Part shown: piece after piece, positions 1-47,219 of the stretch | Layout: each line of letters starts with the position of its first letter | How positions within the stretch are numbered: the first letter of the stretch is position 1 | Assembly (NCBI GenBank): GCA_963693365.1 | Contig: CAVNZM010000012.1 | Span: 5,394,001 to 5,458,000, forward strand | Length of the DNA: 64,000 nucleotides | DNA from: Amoebidium appalachense | Lineage: Eukaryota > Ichthyosporea | Direction of reading: 5' to 3' | Notes under the pieces: model-generated | Seen by the model: only the letters and a program-made list of their open reading frames with translations | What the model was told of the DNA's origin: nothing | The model's database searches: none | Program-made: the position numbers and the translations under genes

Positions 1-30
1 GGGGGGGGGGGGGGAGGGGGGGGGGGGAGG
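1..30. repeat. G tract at window start
   Basis: Almost uninterrupted G (two A) at the window edge; probably the inside of an intron of the RhoGEF gene. Confidence 0.9.
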
Positions 31-163
31 GATTCGGCACTTGATATGGGCAATATCCATCCCATTTGAGTCACACACACCGATTTATGTGTTCATGCTC
101 GGCACGTGTATACTCGCAACGGCTCACATACCCTCATTACAGGGACACGCACATGCATGCACA

Positions 164-164
<1 letters not shown>

Positions 165-208
<44 letters not shown>

Positions 209-279
209 GCACACGACACACGCACGCGCACGGGCATGCACATGCACATGCACATGCACACGCACACGCACACGCACAC

Positions 280-340
<61 letters not shown>
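165..340. repeat. (CA)n array with CATGCA variants
   Basis: Long (CA)n with a central block of CATGCA/CACGCA units. It gives Thr-His and Cys-Val reading frames on both strands that are not genes. Sits in the intron upstream of the first visible RhoGEF exon. Confidence 0.95.
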
Positions 341-481
341 GCACACATACACGATCACTCACTCACTCACTCACTCACCCGGTGACCCGTGCACACTTAC
401 ATGCATACACCCCCCCCCCCCCCCCCCCCCCCGGAAACCCTAACGCCTGAGCATAAACACACCTACCCACACACACTTGTA

Positions 482-635
482 CATATACACACACTCCACA
501 CACGTACACATACACACACACACGTACACACACACACACACACGCACACACGTACACACACACCTCTACACGTACACACACACCTCCCCACGTACACACA
601 CACCTCCACACGTACACACACACACACATACACTC
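482..635. repeat. (CA)n with CACGTACA minisatellite units
   Basis: Repeated CACACGTACACACACACCTC units run up to the ATTTAG acceptor before the exon at 642. Confidence 0.9.
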
Positions 636-641
636 ATTTAG

Positions 642-13216
<12,575 letters not shown>

Positions 13217-14840
13217 TTATAGTAGTTTAGGGTGAGGTGAATGCAGAATGTGGGGGGGGAAACACGCAGCGGCCGCTGCACAGAAACAGTTTTTTGCAGT
13301 TGTAATTGGCAGTTGGAATCGAACCGGTTTTTCGATTTCCACCAATCGTAATCATATGTGATTGTGCTGATATGGTATTATTAGATTACCGGATATGTCC
13401 ATGGCATGAATCTAGAATATTGTAACAAATGATATTGATTTCCTATCATCCAACAACTGGTTCGATGGATAGCAGAGGGTCTGTAACAGTGAGATAAGGG
13501 CATTGATACCCTCGAGCGCAATGATTTATATTTATAAATATTTAGTAAAGAGTGGCCCAGTGTTGTAGCTACTGTAAATCCTACCAGTGTCTTCTTGGGC
13601 ACTGGGGGTCTCGGTGTGGTGACCCAAGGTATTTAATAAATATATACTGCACCTCAGCTGGCAGCTGTGAGGTAGCTACTTATAGGTTTGATAACGTGAT
13701 GATTTTCATTTTATGTATTGGGCGCACAAACAATGATCGATGCGTTGCTAAAAATAGCATCATGTGGTGCAGGGGCCCCTTTTGCTGTTACGTAATCAGT
13801 TTTATACCTATGATCGAGCAATGATCGACTGTCCAAACACAACGGCAACACAGGAATAAACTGCATTTGTAAAAAATCGGTGACTACTTTGAGTAGCTGT
13901 GCAATTATTAAAATTATCATATCTGTATGGCATGATATTCCTGGTAACTAAGTCACATATTGTTATACAGCACAACACATCCGATCAGGCTAGGGGGCCC
14001 ATGGAGCACATACAAAGATATATCTCAGCAGAGGCTGTGCACACAGGGGAGAGAGAGAGGCCCTCGGAGAACGGGGGGAGGGGGGGGGGGGGGGGGGGGG
14101 GGGGAGGGGAGGGGGGCGGGGGGGCACGAGGAAGAGAGAAGCACACAGAGAGAAGGCACGAAGGGAGAGAGAGAGAGATGCAGTCACAATTGAGAAGTGA
14201 ACACATGTAAGCAGACAAACAGAATCAAGTAAAAATTGTAAACTTCAAAGCTCTTGCAATTCTAGCACACGGACTTACGTACTCCAACATGATTGCAGTA
14301 CACACACGTGCACACACACATATATACTAAGTTCATGGGCCTTTTGCGCAGAGCCAGTGACTGTGCCCGTGCCGCCGCATGATATCAAACAACAGCAACC
14401 GAGTCCTCATCTTCGGAATCTGAGAACGGTTATACGATATTAGTAGTGGTACGCGATCATTTATTTCCAATGTATTAACCAGGGCAGGTTGCCACTTAAC
14501 TTTTTAATTAGCTATGTAAAGATGCTTGATACATGCCGTTGCAACTGGGAGCCCGGGCGGTTGCAATTGATTCCCAAAGCAGGCCAGCATTGTTTATGTA
14601 CATGTGCCACAAGGCAAACCCGGATTCGGAAATTGACCTGGCTGACAGTTCTCGGCAGGAAGTTCTTTCGAGACAAGCCAGCTCAATAAGGTACATATAT
14701 TGGAATAGCAATAACCTTTACCATGTATCCAATATACGCACAAAATATAATACTACATTAATGCACAGTGACTTTCCACCAGCTCTTTTCACCTGGGTCA
14801 TTTCAGGAAAACGGTAAGAGTAGTGGGTTAACGCTCATGA

Positions 14841-14841
<1 letters not shown>
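13217..14841. other. Intergenic DNA downstream of the RhoGEF gene
   Basis: Mostly AT-balanced DNA without long ORFs, plus one G-rich tract (14079-14129). AATAAA hexamers at 13635-13640 and 13855-13860 could serve as poly(A) signals for the RhoGEF gene. At 14533-14691 a short plus-strand frame opens with ATG (MPLQLGARAVAIDS) and runs to a possible donor AATAAG/GTACAT. It could be a first exon, but no partner exon was found. Confidence 0.5.
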
Positions 14842-14901
<60 letters not shown>

Positions 14902-15078
14902 CGGACCCCCGGGCAGGTTTAATTGGGGATGAAGAGGAAATGAAAAAGGATTCCCCCTCCCCCCCCGCAGCCTCTTCCAGGCCTCCAAATCACGAGGCTC
15001 TCAGGGACTTTTACTTATCGTTTCGTTTTTTATGGGCCTTGAGCCACTCACCCTCCCATCCCGCCCGGCCCCCCCCCC

Positions 15079-15114
<36 letters not shown>

Positions 15115-15199
15115 CTCCCTCCCTTCCCCGTTCTAATCATGTAGGACGTGCAAAGGAGGCCGTGTACATGATTATGTGTATCATATAAAGTACCTCCCC

Positions 15200-15230
<31 letters not shown>

Positions 15231-15528
15231 ACCCTCCCCCCACTCCCCCTCCCCCCTCCCCACCGTGACCCATGCAATAATTTAGAAGCTTCCTCCCTCC
15301 ACCTCTAACCCCCTCCCCCCTCCCTCCCCTCCCCCCCCACACACACACATACACCCACCAGCACCAGGTCCCCAGGGCCTTAAGCTCCCTCGGGTGCAAT
15401 CTTTCGTTTTTCAGCAGGGCCCTCCCCCCCTCCCCCTTCCCTTTCCCCCTGTGTCCCACCACCATCCATTTGCAAATACTCCCCCCCCCCCCCCCCCCTC
15501 ACTCCCCTTCCTCCCCCCTACCCCCTCC

Positions 15529-15559
<31 letters not shown>

Positions 15560-16136
15560 AAAAAAAAAAAAAAGGCAAGAAAGAACAGAATAAGAACTTT
15601 GAAAGATTTTGTGCCCTCAAAGGCTTTCTCTTCAACTTAACCCCCAGCCTCCTTCACCCCCTCCCCATGACTCACCCATTCACCCGGCCCATTCGCAATC
15701 CGCACCCCATCCCTCCCCCGTCCCTGCAACTTGTGTTAACGTCCCTCCCTCCTCCCTCCCTCCCCCCACTCCCCCCTTTTCCCCCCTCCTGGTTCCAAAA
15801 CCCATTTGGGTGGCCCTGCAATTGTTCAACTTGCCCTAAACTGTGACCCCTCCCCCCTGTCCCTCCCCCCCCCCCCCCCCCCCCCCCCCCCGCCGCATCC
15901 ACACAAAATGCTCATCCACTCACATACCATGAATACATATTACCACCTCCCTCCCTCCATTCTCCCCCCAACGATACTCCCAGCCCGGGGTCACTGATAA
16001 GCCATTCCTTATACTAGTGGCATGTTTTATTGTTCAGCTTGCCCCGTGCACCCCGCCACCCACCAAACACACACACATCCCCCCCCCCCCCCCCCTTCCC
16101 TCCCTCCCTCGCCAACCCACTGCCTAGCATTGCCAC

Positions 16137-16211
<75 letters not shown>

Positions 16212-16446
16212 TTTCCAGCCCCCCCTCCTTTCTTCGAACTCCCTTATTTCATATTTCAGTTTCTTAGCCTCCCTCAATCCAGGGCCTAAACCCCCCCCCC
16301 CCCCCCTCCCCTCACACGGGCACTCTCTCTCTCTCTCTCTCTCTCTGTCTGTCTGTCTCTCTCCTCCTCCCCCTCTCCCCCCCGGTCCCTCCTCACTGAC
16401 CCACTACCCCCCTCCCTCCCACCCCAGCAGAACACACACACACGCG

Positions 16447-16512
<66 letters not shown>

Positions 16513-16574
16513 TCTCCAAACACCCTTATTCAAATTCCGTTTATCAGCCCCCCCCCCCCCCCCCCCCCACCCCA

Positions 16575-16609
<35 letters not shown>

Positions 16610-16637
16610 AGCATATTGCACACATACGCACTCTGTC

Positions 16638-16674
<37 letters not shown>

Positions 16675-16739
16675 GAGACTCTCTGAAACACGAACCCACA
16701 CATGTACACACACACGTGGCATACACACACACACACCGT

Positions 16740-16793
<54 letters not shown>

Positions 16794-16805
16794 AACACAC
16801 ACACG

Positions 16806-16847
<42 letters not shown>

Positions 16848-16900
16848 GGTACCTGTGGCACACCGTCACACACTACGGCCCCCCCCCCCCCCCCCGGCCC

Positions 16901-16931
<31 letters not shown>

Positions 16932-16975
16932 AAAAAAAAAAAAAAAAGAAAAAAAGAAAAAAAAAAACTCTCACC
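14842..16975. repeat. 2.1 kb poly-C / (CA)n / (CT)n block
   Basis: Long pure C runs (about 60 nt at 14842, over 70 nt at 16138-16211), (CT)n, (CA)n and C-run/A-run junctions (15531-15573, 16896-16947) with no credible coding sequence. The many proline-rich frames here are products of composition. Confidence 0.92.
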
Positions 16976-17202
16976 CCAACCCGACACAACCGGACGCGGG
17001 GGTGAGCTGATTGTCAGCTTCAAAACAATGCTGGTGCCCTGCCACTGTTATGCTTTACTCCGTGTGCTTCGTATTCAGTACACCAAATTAAAAGGCTGGA
17101 GCTGGCTGGCAAGCAGCGCGCAAAGCATTCTCGTACAAGTGTGTCACATGTAAAGAGTAGCACCGTTGGCAAGTTGATGGGCAATAGCTTTATTATACAA
17201 CG

Positions 17203-17541
17203 TTATGGAGTAAGTACCTCGTATGATTGGTCTGAGTCACTGACTTTGAGTGGCAAACCACACAGCTGGCACCCGCTCGAAACTACAACTGAGCTCTCAT
17301 AATCGAAACTGGCCAGCCCCTCTGCGCTTGCCATATGTGGCTGGGCTTCATTTTCTGTCAGCGCCAAGGAACAGAAATATGCCAGGCAAGCACATTGCTG
17401 TGGTACTGAGGATAGTTGCGCTATAGTGTTTACAGAGCGAAAGAACAACAAACATTTTGCGGGATGCAAAGGAAATGCGGGCGGACTCCAGCCCTCGATC
17501 GATTTAAATTCGTTGCCCGCATGATTGCATCCTGGCGACAT
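17203..17541 (-). CDS. Possible small ORF, 112 codons, unknown
   Basis: An ATG-initiated open frame lies in a repeat-free interval and has mixed codon use and seven cysteines. No domain is recognised. No promoter or splice partner is visible and it may be chance. It is kept because 17.0-22.4 kb is otherwise normal-complexity DNA where ORFs are informative. Confidence 0.15.
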   Translation of the reverse strand: MSPGCNHAGNEFKSIEGWSPPAFPLHPAKCLLFFRSVNTIAQLSSVPQQCACLAYFCSLALTENEAQPHMASAEGLASFDYESSVVVSSGCQLCGLPLKVSDSDQSYEVLTP

Positions 17542-17668
17542 CGGCAGATAAAAATAGATTTTTGCGGGAGAACCCAGAAAAGTGTGTAAACAAACCCCTA
17601 TGTACCCACAGGCTTACGGTAAGTGGCCGGGCACTACCGTAGCAGTACGCCATGACGTCTCCGGTTGG

Positions 17669-17801
17669 GTCTATGAATTCCTGTTGGGCAATCGGAACGC
17701 TTAGTTATCTTGTAAGTCCAATAGGAATGCTCTATTTTCTGTTGGGCAATAGGAACGGTTCCCTAAATTGTTGTTGGGCAATAGCGACGCTTCCTTAATT
17801 C
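17669..17801. repeat. Degenerate repeat with core TGTTGGGCAATMGGAACG
   Basis: Three spaced copies of TGTTGGGCAAT(C/A)GGAACG-like sequence with a following TTNNTTA element occur at about 17673, 17737 and 17770. Weaker relatives are CCAATAGGAATGC (17719) and GCGCAATCGGACAC (17861). Function unknown. Confidence 0.6.
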
Positions 17802-18092
17802 CTAATAAAATATAAATGTGACTTATAACCAATCATATGCTGTAAATTTAAATTTTGTTTGCGCAATCGGACACTTTGTCTAGTGACTGTCGCCTCAGAT
17901 ACCCTTACTTGTGCCATGACTAGGAGAACCCATTGAATTGTTTGTACGCCCAAAGTTTAGTGTTGTGAAACTGGCCCATGGAATAAGTGAGTCAGGACAG
18001 TGGATCCAAACAAGACCAATGCACCCCTTACTTGTGCCATTATCCAAACGACTTGACCGTATACGTACGCGTAAAATCTTGGCTCGCTCGTT

Positions 18093-18134
18093 GTGCACTC
18101 GCGTGGCCATGCATGCACTCGCGTGGCCATGCAT
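18093..18134. repeat. Tandem duplication of GCACTCGCGTGGCCATGCAT
   Basis: A 20-bp unit occurs twice head to tail, followed by a partial ATATGGCC extension. Confidence 0.85.
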
Positions 18135-18949
18135 ATGGCCATATAGTGACTTGAGTACTCTTGAACGTGTCTCAGATCCGATGACAGCACAAGAACATGT
18201 ATATTATCCTTATTGAATGCTCCCCCTCCCCCCCCACCCCCGGCCCAAGTCCCCACACGCCCACACGCCCACACGCCCTGTCACCTACTGAGGTGACTCG
18301 TATTTTTCCTTACACACACAGCGAACACTGGACTCTCGGGACCGTAGAGCCGCCGCGAGAGAAAGCATGCACGCGGTCGCGAGAGTTTAAGGAAAAATAG
18401 ACATATTCCTTTTTTTTTTTTGTGATGCATGTGAGCAGCAATCCTTGATCACAACCGAACACTGCATCGGCTGGTTGATATAGAGTCGAGTGGCACAGGT
18501 TGGACTCCCGGGTCCATATACATATGAATGCTATGCTTCTGCCGAGCCTTGCTAATAAGAAGATTCGATGTTTTGATGGTTCCGATGCCATTAATATCGG
18601 AGTCACCCATCCCATCATGCTTCAGAAACGAGACTCACGTGCTGTTCACATCACCCCGGCCCAGTTCACTTTATCATCACTGATCATGAGTGATCGATCA
18701 GTTCAGTTGCATGTCCCCATTACACAAGTTTGACGTGAAGTGGTTGCTGTCAGGGTCAGTGGGTCAACATCACTGCATAGTGCCATCGTCATGATGCAAC
18801 TACTTCGGCGCTGAGTATGCAGAGTTTCTCGGACGTGTATGTATACACGCCAGTGTGAATGTAGTGCAAATGTCACATGTTGGGCCAAACCGAATACACA
18901 TGTGGCCCATGTCCATTACGACGCCGCCCAAGCCGTGGCAATGGTCTCA

Positions 18950-19114
18950 CGGCAATCATCACCGACCGCGAACAGAATGGGCGTCAACGAAACGTTTGAG
19001 GTCCAAAAAATAGTTGATGGACAATTTTATTATAATCCTCGAGTCTACCGCAGCCAAATTCATTCTATTCTTATTCGTACAGAGTCCATTACCGCCAGCG
19101 TTAAAAATAAATAG
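18950..19114 (+). pseudogene. Short ORF fragment, weakly chromodomain-like
   Basis: The frame ending at 19114 contains ETFEVQKIVDGQFYYNP, which resembles the first strand of a chromodomain (FEVEKIVD-type). The aromatic WKGY-type portion is absent. It could be a relic of a Ty3-type retroelement or a chance match; very uncertain. Confidence 0.15.
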
Positions 19115-19399
19115 CCCAGGGGCCCACAACACATAGAAGAGCAACCTATGGCATTGTCATGCAGGGAGTGGCCAGCACTCGGTGCACTCATATATATATA
19201 TATCATCATTCAGTTCGAGCTCAGAAACACATTCAACCATTAACAACAAATTACGATGAATCAATTCGCAACTTACATAATAAGGTGTTTAGCATCATAA
19301 TTGGAGTTCGCAGCAAAACCATTATTCATACATATTCGTAAAAAACAATCAATATAAATAATCACATGTTTGTATTTGTTAACACACAAACAAGTTCCA

Positions 19400-20584
19400 C
19401 TACCACGGTCTCCAGGGGCCGCTCTCCTTTCTCTCACCCACTGCAACGGGTGGAGGTGCAAACTGAGGTGCCTCGACGCGAGGGGCAGCCGGGTACTCAC
19501 AACGTGCCGACAGGGGCTTTGGTGTGTGGTAGTAGGGTGCATAGCGCACATGCTGGTATCCCGCCACTTGTGGCTCAGGCCTCGGGTTGAACAGCCCGGC
19601 AGCAGCCTTAAAAAACTGGTGCTGGTTTGGGTGGGCGGCATACACATCCTGGCCCTGCTTGGGGGACGGGCCAAGGGGAGCAATGTACGCTGGCTGCTGC
19701 GGGGCATTTTGTTGGGGCGGAGCGTTGCCGTTCTCCTGACGGTCAAGCATCTCCGCGGCCGCAATAAGAGACCACATGCCCGTGCTGTGTTCCTCGTGCC
19801 GACTCACTTGGTGGTATTCAGAGGAAGGCACAGTAGGAGACATACCAACGGGCTCCGGTGGGCAGGGGACAAAGGCGGGCGGGGACACTTTGCCGTGCAC
19901 GTAGGGGGGTGGTGTGGGTGACTGCTTCAGGTCTGGCGAGTTTGTGCGGGGAGAGAGAGTGGCCGTGGGCGATAGCATATAGCCGACGACCGTGGGAGCC
20001 ACGTCCGTGAGGATTGCTGGGCACACAGGTCGGCTTACGAGGTGGGGTTGGCGAAGGGCTGGGCATAGGCGGCGCTTGTGCACGCCCCAGTGCAGGTCAA
20101 GCTCCTGCTGCAGCGCGAGAAAATCACGCGTAACCCCTGGCCCACCAAGGTCCGCAACAACAACCTTGGCACCCGTGGCATCTTCAAACAGAAACTCGTA
20201 ACCAGAATACTCGCAAAACAACGACTCCCGGTTGATGTAAATGTATGCAAATAGAGCAATGGTGTCTACGCGCTTGGGCTTCCACAGCTCCATTGTTTCG
20301 TTTGTGCCTGGGTGCTTAATGGTAACCGTCATACGACCCCAAGCGAAAATAGAACTCAACGTAAACACATCTCTGTTCATAATCAACCTCTTAACAACAG
20401 CATGAAGTCGAGCAGGCCAGTTTTCAACCTGCTCGATAGTCGTGTGGAATGGCTTACGTGCCATTCTTAGTTTCTTCTCTGAGCTCGAAACAGGACTACT
20501 CTTCACGTCTTTTTTGGTAGAATTTTCTATTCTTCTATTACCTTGGGCGGCTAGAAATACCTTAGCGCTCCCTCCTTTCTCCAT
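19400..20584 (-). CDS. 394-residue protein of unknown family, single exon
   Basis: I do not recognise this protein. The chosen start (20584) sits in a strong context, GTAGCCATGG. The frame stays open 63 codons further upstream, but that part lacks a good start. Residues about 40-170 look like a folded domain: basic at the start (KKLRMARKPFHTT), then alternating hydrophobic strands (MTVTIKHPG, TIALFAYIYI, YEFLFEDATGAKVVVAD). From about 185 to the end it is proline/glutamine-rich and likely disordered, ending GPWRPW-TAG at 19400. A regulatory protein is conceivable but unproven. It has no introns and no simple repeats, unlike its neighbours. A GTGAGA near the C-terminus could be a donor, so the true C-terminus may differ. 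Confidence 0.6.
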   Translation of the reverse strand: MEKGGSAKVFLAAQGNRRIENSTKKDVKSSPVSSSEKKLRMARKPFHTTIEQVENWPARLHAVVKRLIMNRDVFTLSSIFAWGRMTVTIKHPGTNETMELWKPKRVDTIALFAYIYINRESLFCEYSGYEFLFEDATGAKVVVADLGGPGVTRDFLALQQELDLHWGVHKRRLCPALRQPHLVSRPVCPAILTDVAPTVVGYMLSPTATLSPRTNSPDLKQSPTPPPYVHGKVSPPAFVPCPPEPVGMSPTVPSSEYHQVSRHEEHSTGMWSLIAAAEMLDRQENGNAPPQQNAPQQPAYIAPLGPSPKQGQDVYAAHPNQHQFFKAAAGLFNPRPEPQVAGYQHVRYAPYYHTPKPLSARCEYPAAPRVEAPQFAPPPVAVGERKESGPWRPW

Positions 20585-20811
20585 GGCTACACTAACATTG
20601 AAAAAAATCCAAACAGGAAAGACACCGTCCAAGCACTGTGGACGCGGTGGATGTGCAAAGTGCCGTTCGAAGGCGGCCGGCAGGCACTTTGTAGAAAGCA
20701 GCCGGCTTACGAAATCTGGGGGGGTCCAATCGGAAATCGTGGACGCAATTATATGGGTATGGATCAAAGGCACAAGAGGTTCCCAGATCCAGCTGGCGCG
20801 TGGAAGAGTCT

Positions 20812-20830
20812 CGTACTATATAAATTGCAT
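20812..20830 (-). promoter_or_regulatory. TATA-like element upstream of the 394-residue gene
   Basis: On the minus strand the sequence reads CAATTTATATAGTACG, about 235 bp before the ATG at 20584. The spacing would suit a leader of about 200 nt. Several CCAAT-type motifs lie farther upstream (20736, 21039, 21320, 21347). Prediction only. Confidence 0.3.
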
Positions 20831-20889
20831 GCATTATGACGTCCCTTATTTGCTGTTATTGACCCAAAATAATATCTGCCCACTGTAGG

Positions 20890-22380
20890 CCTGGCCCAGT
20901 TTTTGGGTTAAGAATTTCTACAATATAAAATAGGTGAATCCACCGAACATCGTTGAGCAAGGTCATTGCCGAGGGCCGGGGGTGATTGCGTTCGCTGTAA
21001 ATTTGCTAGGGTAAAGAGAATTTACCTTTGACTGCGCGCTCGATGATGATTGGTTCACCACTTATCGTCGAGCGATCAGCATGAGAGCGCGGTAAAAAAT
21101 ATGCGCGGAAGCAATCAAGCTGTTTGCAAACTCAGTCAACAGCAAATGGTAGATATTGGCTCAGCTAGCATGGCATGAGAATCCAATGGAGTAAGTCAAT
21201 TTTTCTTCATTTATTTCCTATGCAGACATGGTAGTCTACCTTGCCCTTTTAATTTTAGGTATATCGTAAGGCATGGTCCAATGGACGCTGGCTGCGAAAG
21301 AGACCATCACGTTTTGGCGGTAAGAATGATTGGATGACCCACACTAACCCAATCAGCTCGAAGGCCTTCATTATCAGAAATAAGGGGTGTGGGCAATATT
21401 TTTGGAAATACTCTTTACTAGATCATAATATTCATGTTATCTACAAACCAACCAGAAATGTATAGCTAGATAAAAATGATATTAAACATGAAGAATCTAT
21501 AGTACTGAAAATATTTTATAATATTTGAATAGTTTTCCCACTTATTCGATGTGACACTAATAGTGGAAACAGCTTGCTGCACAGCGAGCAATATATCAAC
21601 TTCGTCCTAAACAACGTTGTCAAGTTCAGGATATATATGCGTTCACTCCTTTCATGTGATTTTCGATTGCTCAAAAATCCATTGGCTACGCATCCCAAAT
21701 ATGGAAGCACTCAAAATATCGGTGATACAAATGCATGATAAAGGATCACTGTGTAGCAATGGGGAAATTCCTAATCTTTTTGATAAAATTGTAAAATGCA
21801 GATACCTTGGAATTGCGCCAAAAAATTGTTAAAAAATACATTAAGAGTTTTCTAAGGTATACGCATCAGCTTTATATGAAAGCCCTTCAACTCTGTGGTT
21901 TGACAACTTGCCTGACTGCGATCATCGCCTGTGTTATGATTGTAGAAGACCAATCAGTATCTTTATAGCAGGAGGAAATTGTTGCCAAACGGCCTACGCA
22001 GCCGTGGGTGCGGCGTGGCCCGCCTGTCGTCAGCCTCCACAACCACAAGTATCACATATGGATAGGATATATATAACGCTAGCTCATAAGCATTTCCCTG
22101 ATTACAGTAATAATTTTACTTGTAGTAAGAAATTAAGAGTATGAAGAGGCCATTTATTGGCCCAGGCAGGCTCCCTCGGAGTCCCAGCATGTGAAGTCGA
22201 TTCAAATTCCTTCTGAAGTTGTAGCCAATCGGAGATGGAGACGGCTCTTGGTATGCAGCCAATTGATCAGTGAGCAAAATGCTAAAAAGCATTTAGCATC
22301 AAAACATTCATGATTGGCTCGCTTAGGTTGAATAGATTCCATAACCTTCTGAGCCAAGCCTTTTGCTCACCCCACAGTCG
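20890..22380. other. Repeat-free intergenic DNA
   Basis: AT-balanced DNA with no ORF above about 80 codons. It contains recurring CCAATC/GATTGG motifs (about 21039, 21320, 21347, 21949, 22224, 22312). I see no gene. Confidence 0.5.
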
Positions 22381-22440
22381 GCCGGTCCGGTCCGGTCTGC
22401 CATAATGGCGGTCCGGTCCCGGTCCGAATTCTGTCCTTTT

Positions 22441-22491
<51 letters not shown>

Positions 22492-23340
22492 TTCCCCCCC
22501 CCCGGCTCGGGCCCCTCCCAGCCCCCCCCCCCCCCCCCCCCGCACCTTCTCCCCCCCCGTCCGACCCTCCCACGGCCCTTCATCTCTCTCTCTCTCTCCC
22601 TCACCTCACCTCTCATGAGATCATACTCCAACCCGAGCTCCCTCTGTATAACCCCCTCTCCTGGCCATGGACCCCTCCCCCCCCCTCGCCCCCTCCCTCC
22701 CGCCGGGCCCCCTCCCCCCCTCCCGTGCCCGGGCAGCTCTCCAGCTTGCCCATCCCCCCCCCCCCCCCCCCCCCTTTTCCCACCTTGCTTCCCCCCCATC
22801 CCCCCCCCCCCCCCCCCCCCCCCCTCCCCGTCGAGCTCAGTCTCCTTCCCCTACGTATACGCCTGGTGGCCGCTACCGCCAGAACGGTTAACGCTGTCTG
22901 GCACAACAACAGGGATTCTCCTCCCTTCATATCCGTTTGCAGCAAGTATGAGCATACGGACACACACTGGCCCACTCAGTTCATTACGTGGCTGAGTCTC
23001 GCCTGCTCTTTTCAGAGATCTTTCCTGCCGAGCTACATATGTTATGGGCACGGGATCTCGAGATCTGAAAGAGCATGCGTGCGTGTGTGTGGAAAGAGAG
23101 GAAAGAGAGTGGAGAAGAGAGTGTAGAGGGCGGGGAGGAGAGGGAAGAGGATAAGGAAAGTGCCGAGAGAGCCGGGTTGACACTGGGCATAGTCATAACA
23201 AGGAAAACACAAGAAAACAACTTCCACAAAAAAAACGTGCTGAATGCACCGGTCCTCACTTTTGAGGACCGGTCCGGTCCGATCTGAACCCAGAACCGGT
23301 CCGAACCGTCTGTCCGGTCTAGACCGGCAATGCCTTGTTC
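22380..23340. repeat. Poly-C-rich segment flanked by GGTCCGGTCC direct repeats
   Basis: CCGGTCCGGTCCGGTCTG at 22382 and ACCGGTCCGGTCCGATCTG at 23268 are near-identical direct repeats about 890 bp apart, each followed by a second CCGGTCC cluster (22411-22426; 23296-23330). The interior is poly-C with purine/pyrimidine-rich flanks. It could be an inserted element or a duplicated motif; no coding sequence is seen. Confidence 0.5.
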
Positions 23341-24122
23341 TGAGCCTGGGCTGCGCCTCATGAAATCGGTGTTTGATTAGTTCAAAATCATTCATTCTAT
23401 TTGCACTGCTTTTCTTCACGTGAGATGATTGTACGTCCATGTTGATTGGCTGTGATCACTTTTAGCGCGCCATTTTCAAACTTTGGTTGTTGTGCTGCGG
23501 TGCCAGTTTGCATTGTAGTGCACTGACCAGAAAAACAGCAATAAAAGCTCTCTGAACATGGCATTTCTTTTTTCTTACCATTTTGCTGGATGTTATGTTT
23601 TTAAAGGGTACAAATAACATTAAGCCCTACCCTCACAGTTTGACGGTAATTATCGTGGGCATTAATTAACTCGACTTGTCATGCGCATGGCTTATATACG
23701 TATACGGTGTACATGTTCCCGGGCAACTTGCATAGGACAACTTGCAACACAGGTTGGATCGGCGACACAGGTTGGATCGTTTGATCGAGCCAGTCCGTGT
23801 GGCTTCTAATATTGTTGTATTTTATTAGCGCGATGTACTTGGAGGTGTATCAAATCCCTTTGGGAAGCACTTGTGAGCGTTAACTGTTCAAAGAAAGATT
23901 CCGAGCCTTTGGTTTAAAAAGGTTCATGCGAAACTTTTGAAAGCTCATAGAATTCTAGCCTCTCTTGTTGTTTTTTTTTTTTTTTTTTTTTTTGCACATG
24001 TACAATCACTAAGGTGTGCCAGCGCATGGGGTCGAGGGAAAGGGCTTTGCTGACCAGCAGCTAATTAATGAGCAGAAAGCTAATCCTACTTTGATCAACA
24101 GCCCCCATTCCTGTGCTTGAAT

Positions 24123-24128
24123 TTTATT
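24123..24128 (-). terminator. Possible poly(A) signal of the ABCG gene
   Basis: TTTATT on the plus strand (AATAAA on the coding strand), about 375 nt downstream of the ABCG stop at 24504. Confidence 0.3.
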
Positions 24129-24262
24129 CATACATTCAGAATTACCATGTTTCTCCCCTGTTGTGTCCTGCAATGCTCATATGCCTGCACACAAGCGCAA
24201 GTGGTTAGGCGCTGTTAACGATTGTTTGCACGTGTGCCATATGTGTGTGTGTGTGCATGTGC

Positions 24263-24301
<39 letters not shown>

Positions 24302-24503
24302 CGTGTGTGTGTGTATGGCAGGTGTGTGCTTGTCTAAGCGCTTGGCCAATAGATTTGTACAACACGACAGGAAAGTGGCACAGGCCACACGCATTTGTGT
24401 GACCTGCTAAGACTACCTTTCTAAATTCTTGAAACCCTCTTGCATGGTTCTTCTCCCTAAACACGTGCAATTCCGGTAGTACTTTTAACCAACGAAAAAG
24501 CAA

Positions 24504-47210
<22,707 letters not shown>

Positions 47211-47219
47211 GGTAGGCCA

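Noticed and set aside
93-629. Overlapping long ORFs of alternating Thr-His, Cys-Val or Ala-Arg
   Set aside because: They are translations of (CA)n/(GT)n repeats in several frames and both strands, with no unique sequence.
13310-13335. GGAATCGAACCGG, resembling a reverse-strand tRNA T-loop
   Set aside because: The flanks do not pair into a T-stem, and no D or anticodon arm is found.
16030-16686. 218-codon proline-rich ORF
   Set aside because: Composed of poly-C, (CT)n and (CA)n, with no flanking gene evidence.
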